DNA of 7,411 nt, taken from positions 1-7,411 of the forward strand of contig JAGLTY010000098.1 in the NCBI GenBank assembly GCA_023135025.1. The letters are read 5' to 3'. Shown one piece after another: positions 1-5,903 of this stretch. Each line of letters begins with the position of its first letter. The stretch's first letter is position 1. Origin of the DNA: Bacteroidales bacterium (lineage in GTDB: Bacteria > Bacteroidota > Bacteroidia > Bacteroidales > GCA-2748055). The notes under the pieces were generated by a model. That model saw only the letters and a list, made by a program, of their open reading frames with translations, ran no database searches and was not told the origin of the DNA. A program made the position numbers and the translations under genes.

Positions 1-184
1 TAAGGTTTCCCCCAGCTTCGCCAAGCAGTTCGTTCAGGACCTCTTTTTTGCGCTTTGAATTCTCAGGATGAATGGCATTGTATTCGTAAACCAGGGTTCT
101 GGCCTTCAACCTTTCACTGCTAAGCTCTTCACCAAAGGCATGATACAGCTCACCAGCTAACATTTTCTCCTTTTCACTTTTCAT
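1..184 (-). CDS. Sugar O-acetyltransferase (maltose/galactoside acetyltransferase family), N-terminal part
   Basis: This is the 5' end of a gene that runs off the left edge; 61 residues are visible. They begin MKSEKEKMLAGELYHAFGEE and continue with an ERLKARTLVYEYN stretch and a KKEVLNELLG helix. That is the N-terminal helical 'Mac' domain of maltose O-acetyltransferase and related acetyl-CoA-dependent sugar acetyltransferases. In the family this domain is followed by a left-handed beta-helix of hexapeptide repeats holding the active site, which lies outside the window. The cytoplasmic enzyme acetylates sugars or galactosides; the substrate cannot be told here. The ATG (184-182) overlaps the TGA of the preceding ORF as ATGA, so it is probably translationally coupled and the last visible gene of the hyd operon. 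The family call is firm; maltose specificity is not. Confidence 0.88.
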   Translation of the reverse strand, partial: MKSEKEKMLAGELYHAFGEELSSERLKARTLVYEYNAIHPENSKRKKEVLNELLGEAGGNL

Positions 185-453
185 AGAAGTTCATCAATCC
201 GTTTGAACCGGTAACCGCGCGATTTCAGCTCCTCTACCAGTTTCTCCAGGTAAAAGTAAAACTTATCTGTTCTTTCTGAAACTGTTCCAATATGAGTGAG
301 CAGAATAAAACCGTTCAATCCAGCTGGAACGGATGTTTCAAAATCCAGTATGGATTGAAAAATCTCACTGCTGCTATGGTAGCCCTTTGTGCCAGGGATG
401 GCAGTAAGAGAAAGACCGATTCCAAGGAGCAGATAGAGAGCGAATTTGCGCAT
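181..453 (-). CDS. 90-residue ORF, remnant-like C-terminus of a polysaccharide deacetylase
   Basis: Residues about 45-90 (GLNGFILLTHIGT, RTDKFY, then a LVEELKSRGYRF helix) look like the C-terminal end of Bacteroidota polysaccharide deacetylases of the NodB fold, where the LLxH motif (His54 here) lies in the last strands. The catalytic Asp-Asp and HxxxH motifs of the upstream part are absent, so deacetylase activity is unlikely. Residues 12-25 (IGLSLTAIPGTKGY) also resemble the interior segment just before this end in full-length homologues, but about ten residues normally between PGT and YHSS seem missing. The first 20 residues are hydrophobic after MRK and could act as a signal peptide. The start is 3 bases after the hydE stop, and the TGA overlaps the acetyltransferase ATG. 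It may be a decayed gene kept for coupling, or a small secreted protein. Similarity is judged by eye. Confidence 0.6.
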   Translation of the reverse strand: MRKFALYLLLGIGLSLTAIPGTKGYHSSSEIFQSILDFETSVPAGLNGFILLTHIGTVSERTDKFYFYLEKLVEELKSRGYRFKRIDELL

Positions 454-456
454 TGT

Positions 457-1542
457 TTACTTCCCAGCCAGCCTTTTCTGGTAGTGTTTTGAATCGCCCC
501 ACTCGTTATATCCGATCTCACCATCGGCCAGTTGAATCCTCACATCCAGGCAGTTTTTACACTCTTCGGGCTCCTCATCCACACAAGGTTTGTTCTCATA
601 GAGCGCATAATCGTTCCGGTACTTTCCCGGGGTGATATTGGGCATAATGATATTGGCACCCACTTTCACTGCTTTCTCCCTTCCCAGGGGATCGATGGCC
701 TGAAGGGCAGTGGCGGCTGCAATATTGATATCCTTCATCAGGATACGGAGGGTGGCGATCATCTTCAGCGCCAGGTCGAATCGCTGTTCAATGGGCAGCA
801 GCTCATGCCTGTATTGAAACAGTGGAGTGTGCTGGTGCTCAATATAGGGTCCCATGCCCACCATGTCGATGTCGAAGTGTTTCATGAACAGCAGGTCGTC
901 GGCCAGGTCTCCGGAATTCTGGAAGGGAAGTCCGATCATCACTCCGGTGCCTGTCTGGTAACCGATTCTTTGAAGAGTTTTCAGACTGGTTAGTCTTCGG
1001 GCATAATCGTGAAGCGTATCGGAAGGGTGGTAACGCTGGTATAGATCCGGGTTGGAGGATTCGATCCGCAGAAGATACCGGTGGGCACCTGCTTTAAACC
1101 ACCTCTCATAAACCTCCTCTACCTGTTCACCCAGGGAGAGCGTGATCCCGAGTTTGCCTTTTGAGAGCTTCTTGATCTCCTTCAGAAGCTTCTCGATTCT
1201 GGTTGTATATGCAGGAGATTCCAGCTCACCCGCCTGCAGCACAAGGGATCCATAACCATTCTCATGTGCAAACCGGGCTGCATCCAGAATCTGTTCATCG
1301 GTTACATTGTAACGTTGTACTTCACTGTTGGATCTCCTGATCCCGCAATAGTAGCAGTCCTTTCCGCAGATGTTGGAAAACTCAACAAGTCCCCTGAAAT
1401 GTACCCGGTTGCCAATCTCCTGCAGTTTTATTTCATTGGCCTTTCTAAAAAGTAATTGCTTCTCATCTCCGGTCGCCTCCAGCAAGCTGATAATCTCTTC
1501 CCTGCCCAGTTTTCCCCCCTCCAGTATCTCTTTCACTCCCAT
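457..1542 (-). CDS. hydE: [FeFe]-hydrogenase H-cluster maturation radical SAM enzyme HydE
   Basis: HydE is a cytoplasmic radical SAM enzyme that, with HydG and HydF, assembles the 2Fe subcluster of [FeFe]-hydrogenase; in current models it acts on the HydG product on the way to the dinuclear precursor. The 361-residue length is normal. The radical SAM motif CX3CX2C is at Cys59, Cys63 and Cys66 (ICGKDCYYC), preceded by HFRGLVEFSN, typical of HydE/BioB-like enzymes. Near the C-terminus Cys320, Cys328 and Cys331 form CX7CX2C, the spacing of the optional second Fe-S cluster site known from Thermotoga HydE. The ATG is 14 bases below the hydF stop, after a purine-rich GAGAGAAGAG stretch. The stop lies 3 bases before the next ORF. 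The gene appears intact and is in one operon with hydF and aspA. hydG is not adjacent. Confidence 0.97.
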   Translation of the reverse strand: MGVKEILEGGKLGREEIISLLEATGDEKQLLFRKANEIKLQEIGNRVHFRGLVEFSNICGKDCYYCGIRRSNSEVQRYNVTDEQILDAARFAHENGYGSLVLQAGELESPAYTTRIEKLLKEIKKLSKGKLGITLSLGEQVEEVYERWFKAGAHRYLLRIESSNPDLYQRYHPSDTLHDYARRLTSLKTLQRIGYQTGTGVMIGLPFQNSGDLADDLLFMKHFDIDMVGMGPYIEHQHTPLFQYRHELLPIEQRFDLALKMIATLRILMKDINIAAATALQAIDPLGREKAVKVGANIIMPNITPGKYRNDYALYENKPCVDEEPEECKNCLDVRIQLADGEIGYNEWGDSKHYQKRLAGK

Positions 1543-1556
1543 GCTCTTCTCTCTTT

Positions 1557-2783
1557 TTATAAATATGTCAATGAATTGGATTCAAGCTTTACAAATGGGG
1601 CCACGGCCCGCCGGTAGATGCCGTGTATATAGGCAATGGCCATACCGTAATTGGTTACCGGAATCCCGGCGTCAATAGCTGGTTTTAGTCTGTTGATCAG
1701 TTGTTTACGCGTGATCATACAGCCCCCGCACTGGATCACCATGCTGTAATCGGTGATCTTTCCGGGAACTTTATCAAGGCCTGCCACCACCTGGTATTCC
1801 AGTTGCATTCCGGTGAAACCGGAGAGCCACCTGGGAATTTTCACCCTCCCGATATCATCGCAGGAGACATGGTGTGTACACGACTCAAGGATCAGGATCT
1901 TATCTCCATCCTGTAGCTTCGAGAGGTGAGGTGTTCCCTTGAGGTAGTTCTCAAAATCGCCTTTGTATCGTGCCAGTACTGTGCTGAAACTGGTAAGTGG
2001 AATGTCATCGGGGATGGAGGCATCCGCCTTTTTAAAAACCTGGCTGTCGGTGATGACCAGGGCCGGTTTTGGACTTAGTCTTTTCAGTAAAGTATCGATC
2101 TCCCGCTCCTTGGCCACTACTGCAATGGCATCATTGTCAAGAATATCCCTGATGGCCTGTACCTGAGGAAGGATCAGACGTCCCTCCGGGGCCTCCTCGT
2201 CGATGGGGGTGATCAGCAGAACCAGATCTCCCTGGGAGATAATATCCCCCACCAGCGATTTGGAGAGATAGGCGGTTTCGGGGATGGCCCGTTTAATTTG
2301 CTCGATCAGCGCCTCCCTGTTGGTGGGATGAAGTGAGGAGAACTCAAAGACCTCCCGGCCTGTCTCTGTGGAAACCTGTTGTTTCACCTGGTTCGTCACA
2401 GCTTCCAGATCCGATTTGTTATGGATAACAAGGTAGGGGACCTCCCATCTGTTCAACTGTTCAATAATGTCTGTCTCTTCCTGTTCAAAACGGTTCTGAG
2501 CAAGGACCAGGATTCCCAGGTCGATAGTCTTGATCACCTCCCGGGTCCGGTCCACGCGCTTATTACCCAGCTCCCCGGTATCGTCCGTTCCGGCTGTATC
2601 GATCATCACTACCGGACCAATATCGGTAATCTCCATGGACTTCTTTACCGGGTCGGTGGTGGTTCCGGGTTCACTGGAAACAATGGCCACCTCCTGTTCA
2701 GCAAGCGCGTTGATCAGGGATGATTTTCCGTTGTTCCTTCTTCCAAAGATCCCGATATGGGGTTTGGCATCTCTTCCTTTCAT
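1557..2783 (-). CDS. hydF: [FeFe]-hydrogenase H-cluster maturation GTPase HydF
   Basis: HydF is the GTPase and Fe-S scaffold that receives the 2Fe precursor and delivers it to the apo-hydrogenase. The 408-residue protein has an N-terminal Era/TrmE-like G domain: P-loop GRRNNGKS (14-21), a GTTTDP switch (40-45), DTAG (62-65) and NKSD (122-125). A dimerisation region follows, then a C-terminal cluster domain. The cluster ligands normally read CxH...HCxxC. Here CTH is at 302-304 and the second half is Gln351-Cys352-GG-Cys355, so the second His is replaced by Gln (CAG at 1733-1731). The three cysteines are all kept. The ATG overlaps the aspA TGA as ATGA, with an AGGGAG Shine-Dalgarno-like stretch five bases upstream inside aspA. 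No frameshift or truncation is seen. Confidence 0.97.
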   Translation of the reverse strand: MKGRDAKPHIGIFGRRNNGKSSLINALAEQEVAIVSSEPGTTTDPVKKSMEITDIGPVVMIDTAGTDDTGELGNKRVDRTREVIKTIDLGILVLAQNRFEQEETDIIEQLNRWEVPYLVIHNKSDLEAVTNQVKQQVSTETGREVFEFSSLHPTNREALIEQIKRAIPETAYLSKSLVGDIISQGDLVLLITPIDEEAPEGRLILPQVQAIRDILDNDAIAVVAKEREIDTLLKRLSPKPALVITDSQVFKKADASIPDDIPLTSFSTVLARYKGDFENYLKGTPHLSKLQDGDKILILESCTHHVSCDDIGRVKIPRWLSGFTGMQLEYQVVAGLDKVPGKITDYSMVIQCGGCMITRKQLINRLKPAIDAGIPVTNYGMAIAYIHGIYRRAVAPFVKLESNSLTYL

Positions 2784-4228
2784 AACAGCTCCCTGATGTC
2801 GTTGATGGTAAAGCCCTTTTTCAGAAGGTTACCGGGTTCCATCAACTTCTTAAGTTTCTCCGGTTCGATCGTTCCCAGGGTGTCATTGGCGTCAAAGATA
2901 TTCTGATCACCCTTTTTCATCTGTGATGCCAGTTCTGCTGCACGGTTGTACCCGATCAGGGGAGAGAGGGCAGTGGTAACGGCCGGACTGTTGAACAGTT
3001 TCCTGCTGGCCGCCTCTTCATGGACCCGGATTCCTTTTAGCATCTTCTGCTCGAAGGCCCGGTTCATGGAGATCAACAGTTTCAGGCTCTCCAGCATGGC
3101 ACCGCCAATCTCAGGAAGGTATGCATTCAGTTCCAGGCAACCCTTTGAGCTTAAGGTTGCAATTTTCTGATCATTGGCATAGATCCTGTGAGCCGATGAG
3201 ATCACAAATTCCGGGACCACCGGGTTCACTTTACCCGGCATAATGGAGCTGCCCACCTGCTGGGACGGTAGCTCAATCTCTTTGCTGGAGCCGGTTCCCG
3301 ATGCAAGAAGCCTGAGATCCGAGACTATCTTTTCCAGGTTCACTGCATGGGCCTTCAGGATGGCATGCACCTCCACCCATTTGTCCATATTGGAGGTGAC
3401 ATCTGCCAGGTTCTCGCCCTGGGTGACTGGTAGTGAAGTGAGCCTTTTCAGTACCGGTACCACCTCCATGATAAAGAAACGGGGGATGGCAATCCCGGTA
3501 CCGATTGCACCACCCCCCAGGTTGACCACCTTGATCCTTTCAAATCCTTTGGAGACCCGCCACCAGTCACGCGACAATGCTTCACTGTATGTGCTGAACA
3601 GTTGACCGAATGTGGTGGGAACCGCCTCCTGCATCTGTGTATATCCCAGTCTTAATGTATTGCGGTGCCTGGTTTCCAATTGTTCAACCGTTTTCCGGGT
3701 CCTGTTTATGACCACTTCCAGTTCGTTCAGCAGCTGCATGGAAGCAACGGTAAGGGCGGTGGGGATCACATCATTGGTGGACTGGTAAATATTGGCCGAT
3801 TCTATTGGGTCCACAAACTGGTACTCTCCTGGCTTTTTTCCCAGGCCTATGAGCGCCGCATTGGCGATAATCTCATTCAAATTCAGGTTGATGCTTGTTC
3901 CTGCACCTCCCTGGGTACCAGGAACAATGAAATATTCAAAATAGTCGCCCGAGGCAATGGCACTTGCTGCTGTCTCCATAGCTCCCAGCGTCTGTTCGTC
4001 AGGAATGCTGAGGTGGGCAATCATTTCGGGGTGCTCCTTCGAGAGTGCCTTTAACAACTTTCTAACGGTGCGGTAGCAGGCAAGTTTAACGCTGCCGGTT
4101 GCACGAAACCATTCCACAGGAAATGGTACCTGGTTGTCAAAGTTATCACGGGCACGAACAGAGTGGACCCCGTAGAGGGCATTAGCAGGGATGGAGACCT
4201 CTCCAATAATATCTTTTTCAGTGCGCAT
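2780..4228 (-). CDS. aspA: Aspartate ammonia-lyase (aspartase), hydrogenase-cluster-associated type
   Basis: This is a member of the fumarase/aspartase superfamily, predicted to convert L-aspartate to fumarate and ammonia in the cytoplasm. The 482-residue length is usual. Visible motifs: GTQGGAGTS (104-112), QSTNDV (149-154), GYTQMQEAVP (195-204), VNLGGGAIGTG (235-245) and the flexible signature loop GSSIMPGKVNP (326-336) with the presumed catalytic base Ser327. By comparison with Bacillus AspB, the substrate-binding positions Thr111, Ser150-Thr151-Asn152, Thr197 and the loop Lys are kept. Gln198, not His, follows Thr197, as in E. coli AspA, which favours aspartase over fumarase. Some blocks are divergent (IESANIYQSTND where most aspartases read PNDHVNMGQSTND). 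It overlaps hydF by four bases and is the first gene of the tight run. The upstream gap to the barrel gene is 43 bases. Confidence 0.9.
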   Translation of the reverse strand: MRTEKDIIGEVSIPANALYGVHSVRARDNFDNQVPFPVEWFRATGSVKLACYRTVRKLLKALSKEHPEMIAHLSIPDEQTLGAMETAASAIASGDYFEYFIVPGTQGGAGTSINLNLNEIIANAALIGLGKKPGEYQFVDPIESANIYQSTNDVIPTALTVASMQLLNELEVVINRTRKTVEQLETRHRNTLRLGYTQMQEAVPTTFGQLFSTYSEALSRDWWRVSKGFERIKVVNLGGGAIGTGIAIPRFFIMEVVPVLKRLTSLPVTQGENLADVTSNMDKWVEVHAILKAHAVNLEKIVSDLRLLASGTGSSKEIELPSQQVGSSIMPGKVNPVVPEFVISSAHRIYANDQKIATLSSKGCLELNAYLPEIGGAMLESLKLLISMNRAFEQKMLKGIRVHEEAASRKLFNSPAVTTALSPLIGYNRAAELASQMKKGDQNIFDANDTLGTIEPEKLKKLMEPGNLLKKGFTINDIRELL

Positions 4229-4271
4229 TTATCAGGAATTTCACGTAAAAATACCTAATAAATCGCAATTT

Positions 4272-4922
4272 CTAGTTCGGAGATATCTTTAGTATAATTC
4301 CGCCCGAGAATTCACCCTGGAAGGGTGTGATACGGGTATAGAGATTACCGCCGCAGCCGGATCCGCCGGTGCCGATTCCACAACCAAAGCCAAATCCGTT
4401 AAATACCATGGGCATCAGCATACTGCCCTGAACCCTGATCCCCAGGAAGTCGGTCAGCCAGAACTTCAATCCACCACCCACAGTGGCACTGAACTGTGTC
4501 TTTGTGTTAAGGACAACTGTTTTCGGGTCCCATATGGTAAGCCCCAAGGCAATGGTCCCATAGGGTCGGATTTTCCCCATATTTACCTCCTGCAGTCCGC
4601 CCACCTGAATATAGTTGGAGCTGAACTGGAAGACATCACTGGGTGGCTCCCCGGCATAAAATGGATCAAACCACCCTTCTGTATCGGAACGCATATAGGA
4701 GAGTTCTACGTGGGCGGTTGTAGAGAGGGCCACTGAAAGTTTTCCGCCATAATTGGGGGCATCTGTGATTCTGAGATCACCATCATAAAGCCGGGCTGTT
4801 CCATGCAATTGCCAGCCGTAGAAACCATTGATTTCCAATGTCTGTGCCGTTATCTCCTGAATACTGATTGTTACCATGATCAGAAGCATGGCGATAAAGA
4901 GTCTGTTTTTCTTTGTGTTCAT
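4272..4922 (-). CDS. Outer membrane beta-barrel protein with Gly/Cys-rich C-terminal loop
   Basis: The 216-residue predicted protein has a clear signal peptide: MNTKKN, a hydrophobic core to about residue 22, and a likely cut after ITAQ at 27. The mature part alternates polar and hydrophobic residues in repeated strands (LEINGFYGWQL, KLSVALSTTAHVELSYMRS, IRPYGTIALGLTIW, FSATVGGGLKFWL, LGIRVQGSMLM, FSGGIILKIS), as in small 8-10-stranded outer membrane barrels. Between residues 176 and 192 a glycine-rich segment carries Cys181 and Cys190, which could form a disulfide in a loop. I do not recognise a named family and no ligand can be assigned. It is co-directional with the PorT-like gene (68 bases upstream) and with aspA (43 bases downstream), so it may share a transcript with either. 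No clear terminator separates them. Confidence 0.8.
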   Translation of the reverse strand: MNTKKNRLFIAMLLIMVTISIQEITAQTLEINGFYGWQLHGTARLYDGDLRITDAPNYGGKLSVALSTTAHVELSYMRSDTEGWFDPFYAGEPPSDVFQFSSNYIQVGGLQEVNMGKIRPYGTIALGLTIWDPKTVVLNTKTQFSATVGGGLKFWLTDFLGIRVQGSMLMPMVFNGFGFGCGIGTGGSGCGGNLYTRITPFQGEFSGGIILKISPN

Positions 4923-4990
4923 CTTTTCATTATTAATATTAACAATAACATTATAAAGCCTAAAGGGTTCAGAACTACACCCAGTTACTA

Positions 4991-5716
4991 TCAGTTATCA
5001 CTACTCTGTTTTTCAATAAAAGGGAAGGCTGCTCCAAACTGGATGGCTGAGTTCCGTCTGGGATCGCCGGTGTTATCTTTTACCATATCAATAAAACCAA
5101 GGTTATATCGAAGATAGAGTATTACCCCTTTCCCGGCAATGGGCTTGGCAAGCATACAGGAGATGTCAATGACACCACCAAGATCTATTGAAGCAAGATT
5201 CTCTTTGATCTCTATTTCGGTAGTGAGTACCGCGCCGTTGATGGGTTCCGAATTGTATATATCTTTGGCGCCGGTGAGAAAACTGATCTGTGGACCTGCC
5301 GATATCCAAAGCCTTTCGGAGAGTTGATACCGCAATAGAACAGGAATATCAATATAGCTCAGTTTCCGATCGGTGGAACTTGGATTCACCAGTAGTTCGT
5401 CCAGGTTGGGATCGCCCGTTGTCAGTATGGGAACATCTTTCACACCCCTTGTGGCAAGGGGCAGGAATTCAGGTGTCAGAAAAAGGCGGTCGGTCAGCTT
5501 AATGTTATTGATCAGTCCGAAGTTGGCAGCGGGTCTGTTTTTACCCTCTTCCACATTGGTAATCATGGAGTAACTGGCTCCTACTTTAAGGCTAAAATAG
5601 AAATGTTCACTGGCCACCTTTTCTCCAAAGATCAGCACCAGCAGTGCAGCCTGGCCTTTGGCGACTCCAGAGGAGATTGTAAGCAGCATGAATACGATAT
5701 AGAGAAACTTTTTCAT
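4991..5716 (-). CDS. PorT-like outer membrane beta-barrel protein
   Basis: The 241-residue protein begins with a signal peptide (MKKF, hydrophobic stretch to about residue 18, probable cut near AKGQ at 19-22). A QAALLVLIFGEKV segment and then FYFSLKVGASYSMI follow, the usual entry into Bacteroidota PorT-family/OMP_b-brl_2 barrels. Further features of that family are NFGLINNIKLTDRLFLTPEF, KLSYIDIPVLLRYQLSERLWISAGPQISFL and a final RRNSAIQFGAAFPF strand. Such proteins sit in the outer membrane. Most are of unknown function; only a few, such as PorT itself, are linked to type IX secretion, and no such role is claimed here. It is the first gene of the minus-strand block and starts beside the AT-rich divergent region, which should hold its promoter. 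Start ATG 5716-5714 gives a normal signal peptide. Confidence 0.85.
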   Translation of the reverse strand: MKKFLYIVFMLLTISSGVAKGQAALLVLIFGEKVASEHFYFSLKVGASYSMITNVEEGKNRPAANFGLINNIKLTDRLFLTPEFLPLATRGVKDVPILTTGDPNLDELLVNPSSTDRKLSYIDIPVLLRYQLSERLWISAGPQISFLTGAKDIYNSEPINGAVLTTEIEIKENLASIDLGGVIDISCMLAKPIAGKGVILYLRYNLGFIDMVKDNTGDPRRNSAIQFGAAFPFIEKQSSDN

Positions 5717-5903
5717 TTTTGTTTATTAAATTAAACCATGAATCACCAATATTTAAATATATGAATAAATACTAAATAGACATTGGGGTAGAGTATAAGC
5801 TGTAAATCACCTTAAAACAATTTTCATTCTTTGTTGTTGTTTCTGTATCAATTTTGACTAATTTAATAGTAATTAATTCCATATTCATTTTAAAAAAGAA
5901 GTG
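5717..5903. promoter_or_regulatory. AT-rich divergent intergenic region, probable promoters for the barrel gene and the sulfatase
   Basis: These 187 bases lie between the starts of two divergent genes and are clearly richer in A and T than the flanking coding sequence. Both genes must have promoters here or be read from internal sites. The best plus-strand match to the Bacteroidota -7 box (TAnnTTTG) is CAATTTTG at 5849-5856, with TTTG at 5830-5833 as a possible -33 box, but the 15-base spacer is shorter than usual. On the minus strand several TA-rich boxes compete and none stands out. A 12-base palindrome ATATTTAAATAT is at 5749-5760. The sulfatase start is preceded by an A-rich tract (TTTTAAAAAAGAAG), typical of Bacteroidota leaders. 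Confidence 0.45.

Noticed and set aside
532..993. A 153-residue open frame on the plus strand opposite hydE
   Set aside because: It lies wholly inside the intact hydE gene on the other strand, and its protein has no recognisable family features.
1557..4054. Several plus-strand frames of 60-130 residues opposite hydF and aspA
   Set aside because: They are antisense shadows of well-supported genes and show no domain-like sequence.
2780..4228. Fumarase (class II) as the identity of the lyase
   Set aside because: Gln198 after Thr197, the aspartase-like GSSIMPGKVNP context and the hyd neighbourhood fit aspartase better, although the superfamily signature alone does not separate them.
4229..4271. 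A TATTTTTA box upstream of aspA as its promoter
   Set aside because: No -33 TTG sits at the right distance (the nearest is about 12 bases away), so the call is not supported.
4965..4982. GGGT...ACCC inverted repeat between the two barrel genes, a possible terminator
   Set aside because: The stem is only four pairs with a ten-base loop and no following T run on the minus strand.
5749..5760. Perfect 12-base palindrome ATATTTAAATAT as an operator
   Set aside because: It consists only of A and T in an AT-rich spacer, so chance is a sufficient explanation; mentioned only as part of the regulatory region.
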